Below, piece after piece: positions 1-7,782 of a stretch of 24,823 bases of DNA. Source of the stretch: Commensalibacter sp963921845 (GTDB lineage: Bacteria > Pseudomonadota > Alphaproteobacteria > Acetobacterales > Acetobacteraceae); contig NZ_CAWUGZ010000038.1 of assembly GCF_963921845.1 (NCBI RefSeq), positions 1 to 24,823 of the forward strand, given 5' to 3'. Numbering within the stretch: position 1 is the first letter of the stretch; every line of letters starts with the position of its first letter. The position numbers were made by a program, and so were the translations under genes. Under the pieces are notes generated by a model. That model was not told where the DNA came from. It saw nothing but the letters and a program-made list of their open reading frames with translations, and did not search any database.

Positions 1-669
1 GCTAACGATTTTACAATTCAACTTTCACTAATTAAAGGCTTAGATGTATATCATTCTAAAATAACAGAACAGGCAACTAAAGCTTTTGTAGAAAACTTCA
101 CATCAGTAAAACAAATTGATTTTATGATTAACAATCAAAAAATATTTGTATCATTAGAAGGATTATCTAACCTATTTAATAATTTTGTTGAATTAGTAGA
201 AGAAAAACAAATTTCGCTTCCTCCACCATTTAAAACATATGAAAGTAATCTTCTTAACGATCAAGCAATTAAGCATCTTAGCAAACCAACTCAGACAAAG
301 ATTTCTAATACATCGCTACAAAACGCTCTTATCGCTCTCAGTAAAATTGACTGTCAAAAAGCAGCTGAAAGTTTAATAAACATAGTTTCATCTTGTTATA
401 AGAATATGAATAATACAAACGATAGTATTGATACTTGTGTAGCTGAAGATAACTTTGCTTCTGTTTGGCTTTACTTTTCTAAGCATTCGTTAAGTCAGAA
501 ACAATTATCAACCAACAGCAACTTTTTTTCTGAAAAACAAAGATTTATTCGAATCGAACAATATATGGATAGTAGATTTGATGATTCTGAAAAAAATACA
601 AATTATTTTATGCCTTTTCATACCTTTGATTTCATGAAATATCTGAATCAGAAATGTCGACCCATTTAA
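1..669 (+). CDS. Hypothetical protein, 5' end outside window
   Basis: The reading frame is open from the first base of the window to a TAA at 667-669, so the start lies to the left and at least 222 codons are visible. An ATG at 124 is internal to this open frame and is probably not the true start. I do not recognise the protein. It is polar, rich in Asn, Ser and Lys, has no membrane segment in the visible part, and its codons are AT-rich compared with the phage structural genes on the other strand. Its stop overlaps by a few bases the stop of an orphan spike-tip fragment on the minus strand (666-733), so the two are exactly convergent. The same convergent arrangement is seen for the lipoprotein gene that follows. 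It is probably cargo (moron-like) rather than a virion gene, but that is inferred from strand, composition and position only. Confidence 0.6.
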   Translation, partial: ANDFTIQLSLIKGLDVYHSKITEQATKAFVENFTSVKQIDFMINNQKIFVSLEGLSNLFNNFVELVEEKQISLPPPFKTYESNLLNDQAIKHLSKPTQTKISNTSLQNALIALSKIDCQKAAESLINIVSSCYKNMNNTNDSIDTCVAEDNFASVWLYFSKHSLSQKQLSTNSNFFSEKQRFIRIEQYMDSRFDDSEKNTNYFMPFHTFDFMKYLNQKCRPI

Positions 670-733
670 CCAATCGCTTTCCCTATGTTTTCTCCTTTAT
701 TACCATTTGTATGAACATGATTTTTTAAGGAAA
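666..733 (-). pseudogene. Orphan copy of the phage spike C-terminal tip
   Basis: On the minus strand this stretch encodes S-L-K-N-H-V-H-T-N-G-N-K-G-E-N-I-G-K-A-I and then G and a TAA at 666-668. It closely matches the last 20 residues of the intact spike gene (1623-2189), which end SLKNHVHSNGNKGENTGKPI. At the DNA level 676-733 aligns with 1630-1687 without gaps, with 9 mismatches over 58 bases by my count. The metal-binding HxH motif is kept. There is no start codon or upstream spike sequence on this copy; the lipoprotein gene occupies the place where the rest of the spike gene would be. It is a displaced 3' end, not an expressed gene. Confidence 0.85.
727..731 (+). promoter_or_regulatory. 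Ribosome binding site of the lipoprotein gene, inside the repeat
   Basis: AAGGA lies 9 bases before the ATG at 741. It sits inside the spike-tip repeat; the intact spike copy has AAAGA at the equivalent place, so one base difference gives the better Shine-Dalgarno sequence. Confidence 0.6.
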
Positions 734-740
734 CATTATT

Positions 741-1619
741 ATGAAAAGCAGATACATTATTTTATATAGTGCTTTACTATTTCTATCTGGTTGTAAAGAT
801 TGGGATTATGACCATACTTTTTTAGTGCAAGGTGCTCAAGATGAAAGTGAGAATACCTCAAATTCTTCTTGGAAAAATCAAGGATTTACCTTAGATGAAT
901 ATCATATTTATAAACAAGCAGGAATGAGTCCATACAGAAACGATTCAAACAGTGCTTTGCCTTGGAAAGAAGCCAATATACCAGCAGAAAAAGCAGTAGA
1001 ATATTATCAAAAATGGAAAACCAACGGTGTATCAAGTGAAGAAGCTGTTTATTTCATTAGTCACGCAGATGCAACTCCTACCCAATTTAAACAAGCAATG
1101 GCAGCTATCGACGCACATTATGATATTATTAATAAAACAGCTGAAGAAGAAGAAAATGGAGGTATCAATAGAAAAGTTGTAATCAAAATTATAAAAAAAA
1201 TACAAAACGGAACCCCAGCCAATAAAGCTGTCCTAGACTATATCCAAGAAGAAAATAAAAAAGCAGTAAATGAAGAAAGAGCACAATGGCCTACTGATAT
1301 TCTTCAATCATGCGGCGATATTCCCAGAAGTATATATACTTATACAATTAGTAACGATTCCCAAAATCCATACAGTGTTAATGGGAAATGCTATACTATA
1401 GATACACCTTATCAAGCTGTTAAATGGATGTCAGATCATCAAGTAATTATTATTCCTATGCCACAAGTTAGCGCAACAAACTTTATTTATATATACAGCG
1501 ATTCACCCTTTCAAAATGATAAAGTAGCTATCGTTAAAGGAGTTACCCCTCAAACGTTTACAAACGTATTTGGAGGTGATAACGTTATCGCATCTTTTGA
1601 AGTTATTGGGTATAAATAA
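741..1619 (+). CDS. Putative lipoprotein of unknown function
   Basis: The 292-aa product begins with a basic start, a hydrophobic stretch and a lipobox L-S-G-C with Cys18, so it is predicted to be lipidated and exported to the envelope. Residues about 50-180 look helical and contain three related short motifs: I-P-A-E-K-A-V-E-Y-Y (80-89), V-S-S-E-E-A-V-Y-F-I (97-106) and T-P-A-N-K-A-V-L-D-Y (158-167). The C-terminal part (about 185-292) is richer in beta-type residues and has two cysteines, C191 and C217, that could pair. I do not recognise a named family. It is on the plus strand, converges on the spike gene with a 3-base gap, and is AT-rich. Lysogenic-conversion lipoproteins often act in superinfection exclusion or host interaction, but nothing here proves either. 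Confidence 0.8.
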   Translation: MKSRYIILYSALLFLSGCKDWDYDHTFLVQGAQDESENTSNSSWKNQGFTLDEYHIYKQAGMSPYRNDSNSALPWKEANIPAEKAVEYYQKWKTNGVSSEEAVYFISHADATPTQFKQAMAAIDAHYDIINKTAEEEENGGINRKVVIKIIKKIQNGTPANKAVLDYIQEENKKAVNEERAQWPTDILQSCGDIPRSIYTYTISNDSQNPYSVNGKCYTIDTPYQAVKWMSDHQVIIIPMPQVSATNFIYIYSDSPFQNDKVAIVKGVTPQTFTNVFGGDNVIASFEVIGYK

Positions 1620-1622
1620 TAT

Positions 1623-2189
1623 TTAAATAGGTTTTCCTGTATTTTCTCCTTTATTACCATTGCTGTGCACATGATTTTTTAAAGAAATCCCATCGGCGAT
1701 AACGTCCCCTTTAACGTTTAGTTCGCCCTCAATAGTCACAGTAGGGGCTTTGATATTAATTTCATTTTGTGCAATTTTAATATAGGTGGAAGGATCGTTT
1801 AATAACAAAGACGCAATATACATTCCGTCCGAAATGGAATAGGTTCTCCAACTTGCAGGCGGTGCTTTTTTTTTGTTTTTTATGACACTAGAAATATCCC
1901 TAGAAGCAAATACTACAACCCCAATATCCCCTACTTGTGGATCACAAATAATTCCATGACCACCCCCTTGCAAACGGACGTAAGGAATGTTTAACAAAGG
2001 GGCGTAATCCTCAGCATTTCCTTGATTGTCAAGCAATTGAACCATGGAAAGGGCATGAACAACCCGCTTGCTCGCATTAACCTTTGTAACTTTTACCACC
2101 ATAGCCGTATTAATTTGATTAAGCTGGTTCTCAATCAACGCATGTAAAATATTGGTATGATGATTAAAATTTTGCTTGGTGCAACTCAT
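1623..2189 (-). CDS. Phage baseplate spike protein (gp45/gpV-like)
   Basis: This 188-aa protein fits the central membrane-piercing spike of a contractile tail. The N-terminal half looks like the OB-fold region of Gp138/gpV-type spikes (I-P-Y-V-R-L-Q-G-G-G and the C-D-P-Q-V-G-D-I-G-V stretch are typical). The C-terminal part has short beta repeats (I-K-A-P-T-V-T-I-E-G, L-N-V-K-G-D-V) and ends in a tip with H173-V-H175, the HxH motif that binds a metal ion in such spikes. Its ATG overlaps the stop of the hub gene (ATGA), so the two are translationally coupled. It is the most promoter-distal virion gene visible, and its 3' end abuts the convergent lipoprotein gene. The tip is duplicated at 666-733. 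Confidence 0.85.
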   Translation of the reverse strand: MSCTKQNFNHHTNILHALIENQLNQINTAMVVKVTKVNASKRVVHALSMVQLLDNQGNAEDYAPLLNIPYVRLQGGGHGIICDPQVGDIGVVVFASRDISSVIKNKKKAPPASWRTYSISDGMYIASLLLNDPSTYIKIAQNEINIKAPTVTIEGELNVKGDVIADGISLKNHVHSNGNKGENTGKPI

Positions 2190-3160
2190 AGTGCTGTGGA
2201 CTTTCTTACCGCTTGCTTTGAAACCTCAATTTCCGTTTCCCATTCGCCCTCTGGTATAAGACAAGATAACTTATGCTTTAAGGTTACCATGTTTTCCCAT
2301 ACGCCATTGGCAGGTTGAATTTGTGAATCTCTTATTTCGACAGCCTGTCCATATACAATACTTGGAATGAATACATTGCGTACGATAATGCCGTTACTGG
2401 AATATTTAGGATAGCCAATCATACCATGGTAAGGACTGCATCGTATAGGCGTATCCAATGTTAAGCTCGCTCCTTTTGGGTAAATATATAACGTTTGTAA
2501 TCCGCGAAAAGCATATTGAAAATTGCCTGCTTTCGCACATTGATTAAGTTGCGTTATAATGTCACCGTAAAAATTAGGATTATTAAAAACGATGTTAACG
2601 TTCATATTCTGAACTCTTAAAATCGGCGACCTGTCGTTTATCACAATTGCTCTAACGGCCTCTTCTGCAGAAACTTCCCCTTTAAAGGAGACAGAGGGCG
2701 CGACGCTACCGCTATACTCCCCCATGGTTGTTAACTGAATATAGGTTATTCTTTCCGGTGTAGCGTTATAATCATCATACGCCACTACAATGCTCCCTTG
2801 AAATATTTTTGAATATATTCCCTGACCATTGCTAGTTTCTGCGCGTTTCCCATAAATAATGATTTGACTGGCTTTTTGAGCGGCCACCACGGTGTATAGT
2901 CCCATAGTAGATATTTGATTGGCTAAATCTACAGGCAGGTTATAGATTTCCACATTGGCTAACGGCAACATGGTGGCCCCATACATTTCAATAGAAACAG
3001 ACGCTTGCAAGCCTTCTATTTCTACAGAATTTTCCTTATTGTTAGATAAAATCACCTGTTTATTATTGGCGTTTACCCCTCCTATAAACTTGAATTTTAA
3101 CCCTCTTTCTTCAAAATAAGTTTTTGCGTATCGCGTTCCTGTAACAATGGTTTCACTCAT
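2186..3160 (-). CDS. Phage baseplate hub protein
   Basis: This 324-aa protein lies between plug and spike genes, the usual place of the gp27-like hub that sits on the end of the tail tube and carries the spike. The N-terminus (residues about 1-110) contains motifs common in these hubs, such as residues following S-V-E-I-E-G-L-Q and I-E-M-Y-G, where a small tube-like domain is expected; the segment around V-Y-N/E-I-Y-N-L-P is typical of the family. There is no signal peptide or membrane segment. Start and stop overlap both neighbours by ATGA, indicating one tightly coupled baseplate operon. The assignment rests on synteny and general sequence character more than on a diagnostic motif. Confidence 0.75.
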   Translation of the reverse strand: MSETIVTGTRYAKTYFEERGLKFKFIGGVNANNKQVILSNNKENSVEIEGLQASVSIEMYGATMLPLANVEIYNLPVDLANQISTMGLYTVVAAQKASQIIIYGKRAETSNGQGIYSKIFQGSIVVAYDDYNATPERITYIQLTTMGEYSGSVAPSVSFKGEVSAEEAVRAIVINDRSPILRVQNMNVNIVFNNPNFYGDIITQLNQCAKAGNFQYAFRGLQTLYIYPKGASLTLDTPIRCSPYHGMIGYPKYSSNGIIVRNVFIPSIVYGQAVEIRDSQIQPANGVWENMVTLKHKLSCLIPEGEWETEIEVSKQAVRKSTAL

Positions 3161-3471
3161 AAAAATTCTTTTTCCTCATCTTTGTCGATGTAGAAAAGTA
3201 AAAACCGGCTCCCAAAATAGGGATAATTCGGATTATCAAAACCGTATTGATCAACAAATACCAAATCCCCGGGAAAGCGTTTGTAGGCCAGACGTATGAG
3301 ACGAACCCGATCTAAACAAAGAATTCCCGTAATTAAAGGCGAAGTAGACCGATACACATCTAAAAAAACTCCTGTAACTCCAGTATCTCGTAGTTTAAAA
3401 AAGTAATTACCATTTTCTAAATCCAGCGAAAATTTCTGATTATCCACAGGAGCAATAGTTATAAGTTTCAT
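3157..3471 (-). CDS. Phage baseplate plug protein
   Basis: The 104-aa product resembles the small baseplate plug family of simple myophages (the Pam3 gp18 type). It has an N-terminal motif I-A-P-V-D-N-Q-K-F and an F-K-L-R-D-T-G segment, and a C-terminal D-L-V-F-V-D-Q-Y-G followed by a tyrosine- and phenylalanine-rich end. Proteins of this type plug the tube between tape measure and hub. The order Dit-like, plug, hub, spike agrees. Its stop overlaps the hub start (ATGA). Confidence 0.7.
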   Translation of the reverse strand: MKLITIAPVDNQKFSLDLENGNYFFKLRDTGVTGVFLDVYRSTSPLITGILCLDRVRLIRLAYKRFPGDLVFVDQYGFDNPNYPYFGSRFLLFYIDKDEEKEFL

Positions 3472-3473
3472 TG

Positions 3474-4196
3474 TTATACTTGCTGTTTCTTTGCAATTTG
3501 TTTTTGTAAACCAGACGCTTTTTGGGTTTGAGCGTCTCCTATATTTTGAGAGCTTCCATGATAAGCCGTAGCATTTTCTAAAGGATCACTACGTTTTACC
3601 GTGTTTCTTACTTCCTTAACTTGAATTAAAATATTAAAAAGTTGGGCCGATTGAGGGGTTCTGTTGATCGTAACCCCAGTTACATTTACGGTTTTGGCTA
3701 TAACCCCTACTTCTCCAAAGTATAGATAAAAAAGCAGCTTCGATTTTTTAGCTTTCAACGCAGCGTCCAACATATATTTGCGCTGCTTTTCAGTTCCTGT
3801 AACCAGGTAATTCACGTTAAATTCAGAAGGGGTATTAACTTTGTTCACTGAAACAAACCCCCCATTTTCAATGGGCGCATTTGTCACCTCTGAATTAAAA
3901 TTTGCCGTAGCACTCCCTACGCCAACCTCAACCAGATTTTTTCTAGCCGAGTTTTTATTTCCTAATACAACCTTACCTGTTAAAGGATTAATATCTTTAC
4001 CATTTATTTTAAATGGATTATTCAACGGGTTGTTTAGAAAATTAACATGGTTATCGTATTCAATTAGGCCTTCGTAAAAGGGGTTTCCATCTTTTGTATA
4101 TAAACCATATTTATCTTTCTGATTGACGTAATCTTCAATCAGCTTCCACCCGGCCGATTGAAAAAAAGAAATGCCAAGCGTTCCTACATTTATCAC
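3474..4196 (-). CDS. Dit-like / tail-tube-initiator baseplate protein
   Basis: A 240-aa protein encoded between the tape measure and the baseplate plug. By position it should be the distal tail or baseplate-adaptor protein that joins tube and hub. The central part (A-P-I-E-N-G-G-F and N-K-V-N-T-P-S-E-F-N-V-N, then K-K-S-K-L-L-F-Y-L-Y-F and V-T-I-N-R-T-P) looks like a beta-rich tail protein. There is no transmembrane segment. I cannot point to a diagnostic motif, so the role is mostly from gene order, which is highly conserved in this type of myophage. The C-terminus is a polar Gln- and Lys-rich tail. Confidence 0.6.
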   Translation of the reverse strand: MINVGTLGISFFQSAGWKLIEDYVNQKDKYGLYTKDGNPFYEGLIEYDNHVNFLNNPLNNPFKINGKDINPLTGKVVLGNKNSARKNLVEVGVGSATANFNSEVTNAPIENGGFVSVNKVNTPSEFNVNYLVTGTEKQRKYMLDAALKAKKSKLLFYLYFGEVGVIAKTVNVTGVTINRTPQSAQLFNILIQVKEVRNTVKRSDPLENATAYHGSSQNIGDAQTQKASGLQKQIAKKQQV

Positions 4197-4200
4197 TGAA

Positions 4201-6504
4201 TTAAATCCCGCCCCTTATCGCGCCCATTTGATTCATTTTAGGAAAATCCAATGCTGCTTTTTTACGATTTAATTCGTTTAAATTCTGTTTAACCACTTTG
4301 CCTATGAGGTGAGGGTCACTATTGGCAACATTTATAGTCACATTGTTGGTTTGATCTCCTTCTGTATACCGGTTTTGATTCATAATTTGATTGGTTCTAT
4401 ATTGGGTGTACATCTGTTGAAAAGGAATAGCGTTTGCCATTGCCTGTTTCCTTTGATAAATCTTGACGTTTTTTGCTACATTTTCTACGTATCCTTTTGT
4501 CTCTTGGGGCAAATAATGAACCCAATTGTTACCGTGCATACTGATTATTTTATCAATTCTACCTGGTCCTCCATTATAAGCAGCCCGCGCTTTATCCATG
4601 TTGCCATGATATTTCTTTTTCAAATCACTCATGTATCGAGCAGCCCCTTGAGCAGAGGAATAAAAATCGTGGGCATTTACCCCATACTCCTTTGCGGTAG
4701 CAGCCATAAATCCAAAGTCTCCTTGCGCAGATGCTTTGGATAACATATGTCGTCCGCGACTTGATTCTTGCAGCCACTGAGCATCCAACGACCCGCGGGG
4801 TAGGTCATATTGATCCTCCAAGGTTTCAAGATATTTTTGCTTTTCCTTCATGCTCGCACCCACACCCATGTTCCATTGAACATCTTTTTTATTTCTACGG
4901 TATATTTCAGGGCTATACGTTACGGTCTCTGCGTGCGCTGAAGGAAGAAACCAATTTAAAGGGTTCCACATTGATGGAGCTTGTGCTGCTTTTGCTTTTT
5001 GTATGATTTTATCAGCACTCACGTTTAAATCGTTTACGTATAAAATATAATTACCGTTTTTATCTACAAGGACGAGCCTATCTTCTAGGGGACTAAATTG
5101 AAGCGAGCCTCCGGTTGCTTGTTCGATTTCTCTAACTTTTCCCGCATTTACCTTTAACGCACGCTCTGCCTTGGCTTTGGCTTGTGCTTGGTATTTTTTA
5201 AATGTTTTTATCTTTGCCTCTTTTTGCTCTGGGGTTTCGTTAGTGTCACCCCCTAAAGCCAAAGCGATTGCAGGCGGTCCTAATACTCGCAATCCGACTG
5301 TTTCTAAAAACGTTGAAAAAAGTTTAGGGCCCCCTAAAAAAAAGGCTAAAGTTTTAAATATGCCTCGAAAAGCCGTTGAAATTGTAAGAAGCGCAGCAGC
5401 AGTTGCAACCAGTTCACCTTGTTTTGATAAAAAGCCGTCAAGGGTTTTCATAAATTCAACAGCAACTGGAGTGATATTGGCAATAGCTTTAGCCATATTC
5501 ATAGAGAACGTGTTTTTTAAATCCTGATAGGCAGCGTCTGCTTTTTTTAATTTTGGAAACTGGGCAACCATTTCTAGAGACTTTTTATATTCAGGAGATT
5601 TTTTTTGAAAAACTTTATCCGAAATATCTCCCTTCAAAAACAGGGTAGCAATATTCCTATCGCCATTACCATTGGAGCCTAAAGCGTTTGTAACAATGTC
5701 TGTTTTTATTTCATCGGTATATAAATGCGATTGATCCTTGCCTAACTTTTCTGCAGCATTCTTCAACATTAAAAGCCGCTGCTCTGGCGTAATAAGGTTA
5801 CCTTTTGAGTCTCGAACCGCTGTTAAGTAAGGATCGAAAGTAGATAAAACGCTATAGGCATGTCCCTGTTTACTTATCCAAAATTTAGGATCCGGCCATT
5901 GTAAATCTCTTCCTGTTTTTGCAACAGAACTTAAGGTCTGCCACACTTCTGTATCTTCAATGCCTTTTTGATTTAAAATATTTTTCCACAACATCCCCTG
6001 TACAGGATTAATATTATTGGATTTCAAGAACATTTCAAGCCGATTTGTTTGATGCGCAAAATCAAACATTGCAGCAATGCCCATACCCCCCATTACAACA
6101 CGAGCAACGGCTGTTCCAATATCCTTAACGGCCAATTTTAATTCTTTGGTCTGTTCAATCTGTTTTCGCCCTTGATCCAGGCGCAAACGTTCGTATTCCA
6201 ACTGCCTGGTTTTGTAATCTTCCTGTGTTCTTTCAAAAGAAATCTTTTCTTCTTTACTGAAATGCGTATGGCCCTCGGCTTTTAAATCAGATTTAAAAGA
6301 AGAATGCCCTCGTAAAATCTCTCCGAAACCATCCCCCATTTCCTGGGTAACTTTTTGAAACAGTTGCTGAAACTCTAATAGACCGTATGTCCAATTGTTC
6401 ATTAAGTTTTCAAAATATTTATCCAGATTATATAAATCTGTTTTTACGTTATCCGTATCTAGAGTAAATTCTACATGGGGACCGTTAGCATCAATTTCCG
6501 GCAT
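4201..6504 (-). CDS. Tail tape measure protein with lytic transglycosylase domain
   Basis: This is the longest gene (767 aa), lying just after the tail chaperone, the standard place for the tape measure that sets tail length. Residues about 55-125 are strongly helical and charged. Hydrophobic stretches lie near 130-150 and 365-420. Residues about 555-685 form a soluble lytic transglycosylase (SLT) domain: W-L-Q-E580-S with the catalytic Glu, then A-Q-G-D-F-G-F-M, A-Y-N-G-G-P-G-R-I (642-650) and E668-T-K-G-Y-V. This domain would cut peptidoglycan during DNA entry. The start ATG at 6504 overlaps the end of the frameshifted chaperone reading frame, which stops at 6491. Confidence 0.9.
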   Translation of the reverse strand: MPEIDANGPHVEFTLDTDNVKTDLYNLDKYFENLMNNWTYGLLEFQQLFQKVTQEMGDGFGEILRGHSSFKSDLKAEGHTHFSKEEKISFERTQEDYKTRQLEYERLRLDQGRKQIEQTKELKLAVKDIGTAVARVVMGGMGIAAMFDFAHQTNRLEMFLKSNNINPVQGMLWKNILNQKGIEDTEVWQTLSSVAKTGRDLQWPDPKFWISKQGHAYSVLSTFDPYLTAVRDSKGNLITPEQRLLMLKNAAEKLGKDQSHLYTDEIKTDIVTNALGSNGNGDRNIATLFLKGDISDKVFQKKSPEYKKSLEMVAQFPKLKKADAAYQDLKNTFSMNMAKAIANITPVAVEFMKTLDGFLSKQGELVATAAALLTISTAFRGIFKTLAFFLGGPKLFSTFLETVGLRVLGPPAIALALGGDTNETPEQKEAKIKTFKKYQAQAKAKAERALKVNAGKVREIEQATGGSLQFSPLEDRLVLVDKNGNYILYVNDLNVSADKIIQKAKAAQAPSMWNPLNWFLPSAHAETVTYSPEIYRRNKKDVQWNMGVGASMKEKQKYLETLEDQYDLPRGSLDAQWLQESSRGRHMLSKASAQGDFGFMAATAKEYGVNAHDFYSSAQGAARYMSDLKKKYHGNMDKARAAYNGGPGRIDKIISMHGNNWVHYLPQETKGYVENVAKNVKIYQRKQAMANAIPFQQMYTQYRTNQIMNQNRYTEGDQTNNVTINVANSDPHLIGKVVKQNLNELNRKKAALDFPKMNQMGAIRGGI

Positions 6505-7260
6505 GGTGTGATAATCTTTCCGCTTCGCTTTGTAAAACGTTATCGTTGTAAATATTGACGGTCAGTAGTTCCAAAAGGGCATATAAATCCTGCGCTCCAA
6601 AAAATGTCTGCAAGTCCTTAAAGGTGGCTAAATTCGCGGTAACAAGCTGCCCTATGGTTTGAGGAATATTCGGATAATGACTGAAAATATTTTTTCTTAT
6701 TCCTGTTTGTGCGCCTGTTGTGCTGCTTTTAAAAACGGGAGGGTTGCTTTGATAAAAAAATCAGTATGTAATTTAAAAACCTCGCGCTTTAAAATATATA
6801 ACGTGGATGTTTCTTCGATATACTGATTGATATTATTTTTAATAGGATCCGTAAGATCGCTTTGCCCTGGGTTTAAATATATGGAACAACAATTTAATAA
6901 AGGATCACCAACCTGTATTAAATCATCATAAGGTAACGTAAAAAAAGAGTTGGCAAAATACAAGGCTAACGCCTCTAACGGTTTATCAAACACCGTTTGC
7001 CCATTTTCTAGAGTTTTGGTTAATTCTGAAAGCTGTTCCTTTTCTTCAATCTCTGAAAAATTATTTACTCCACTGACATAGGAGTAAATCAAAGGAAAAA
7101 GGGATTGATAATGTTCAACACTTACATTTCTCAATATCGCATTAATTGCCCGAGATGCCCAAGCTTCAGTATCAAGGGCGGACATTTCGGTAATTTTAAA
7201 CAGCTTGCCCTGATCGCGACCTTTTTCTTCTATCTTAATATCCACGTTTCTGCGGGCCAT
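6491..7260 (-). CDS. Tail assembly chaperone frameshift fusion (G-T type)
   Basis: The unshifted frame gives a 187-aa protein (7260 to stop at 6697-6699). A -1 shift at the TTTAAAA heptamer (6727-6733) enters a frame that stays open to a TGA at 6491-6493, adding about 78 residues, including G-I-R-K-N-I-F-S-H-Y and T-A-N-L-A-T-F-K-D-L. The extension has no good start codon of its own, fills the otherwise empty gap before the tape measure and overlaps the tape measure start. This matches the G/GT chaperones of lambda and many long-tailed phages, in which the fusion recruits the tape measure for tube assembly. The frameshift is predicted from sequence and has not been tested. Confidence 0.75.
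6697..7260 (-). CDS. Tail assembly chaperone, unshifted product
   Basis: A 187-aa protein between tube and tape measure. It starts M-A-R-R-N-V-D-I-K-I, is largely helical, and has no membrane segment or signal peptide. Position is the main evidence: in long-tailed phages the gene just before the tape measure is the chaperone that coats it. The slippery heptamer a few codons before the stop and the open -1 frame after it support the call. ATG follows the tube gene stop by two bases. Confidence 0.7.
   Translation of the reverse strand: MARRNVDIKIEEKGRDQGKLFKITEMSALDTEAWASRAINAILRNVSVEHYQSLFPLIYSYVSGVNNFSEIEEKEQLSELTKTLENGQTVFDKPLEALALYFANSFFTLPYDDLIQVGDPLLNCCSIYLNPGQSDLTDPIKNNINQYIEETSTLYILKREVFKLHTDFFIKATLPFLKAAQQAHKQE
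6727..6733 (-). promoter_or_regulatory. Slippery heptamer T-TTA-AAA for -1 frameshifting
   Basis: On the minus strand the zero-frame codons read CCG TTT TTA AAA GCA, so the sequence T TTA AAA has the X-XXY-YYZ form of a -1 slip site. It lies nine codons before the zero-frame TAA. Confidence 0.7.
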
Positions 7261-7262
7261 GT

Positions 7263-7781
7263 TTATGCTCCTATGGTTTCATCGACGGATTCAAAGCGAA
7301 ATTTACATGGCACGGGCTGGAGAATACGTCCATGTGTGGGAATGGCTTGCCATTCCAGCCAATAGCCATTGTTCAAATTAAACGTCTTGCCTTGCGAGGG
7401 AATAATCATCGTGCCGCTAAACTTCATGGTTTCGCGTTGCACCTGCATGACTTTGGCCAAGGCTTGCAAGGTTGCTAGTGAATCAGAAGCAGCAAGGAAG
7501 GTGATGGTCAGCTCAACTATATTTGCTGAGGCCAAATAGCCGCCGTATAAAATCCCCTCCATAGACGTAGCGGTTTCCACCATGGTTTGATTGCCAAAGG
7601 TAAAAGGGTTTTCTGAGGTCATCCCTTCTAAGCTAAGGGGGACACCCACCAATGGAGAAACCAAGCTTGTAACGGTGGAACCTAATCCCACCGCGTCGGC
7701 TGCGGTTGAATTGACCCAAGGGTTAGAGGCAATAAGGGTTAATTTGGTGTTAACCGCGGTAATGGTTTTGTTTGCGGACAT
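7263..7781 (-). CDS. Phage tail tube protein
   Basis: The 172-aa protein follows the sheath gene directly and precedes the chaperone, as tube proteins do. It resembles DUF3277-type tube proteins: a small beta-rich protein with N-P-F-T-F-G-N-Q near residues 57-64, a helix-like segment L-A-T-L-Q-A-L-A-K-V and a C-terminal P-C-K-F-R-F-E-S-V. It would polymerise as rings inside the sheath. The gap to the sheath gene is one base. Confidence 0.75.
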   Translation of the reverse strand: MSANKTITAVNTKLTLIASNPWVNSTAADAVGLGSTVTSLVSPLVGVPLSLEGMTSENPFTFGNQTMVETATSMEGILYGGYLASANIVELTITFLAASDSLATLQALAKVMQVQRETMKFSGTMIIPSQGKTFNLNNGYWLEWQAIPTHGRILQPVPCKFRFESVDETIGA

Positions 7782-7782
7782 G

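Noticed and set aside
4309..5527. Several plus-strand open frames opposite the tape measure gene
   Set aside because: They are antisense shadows of a well-supported gene with conserved transglycosylase motifs and show no start signals or recognisable domains.
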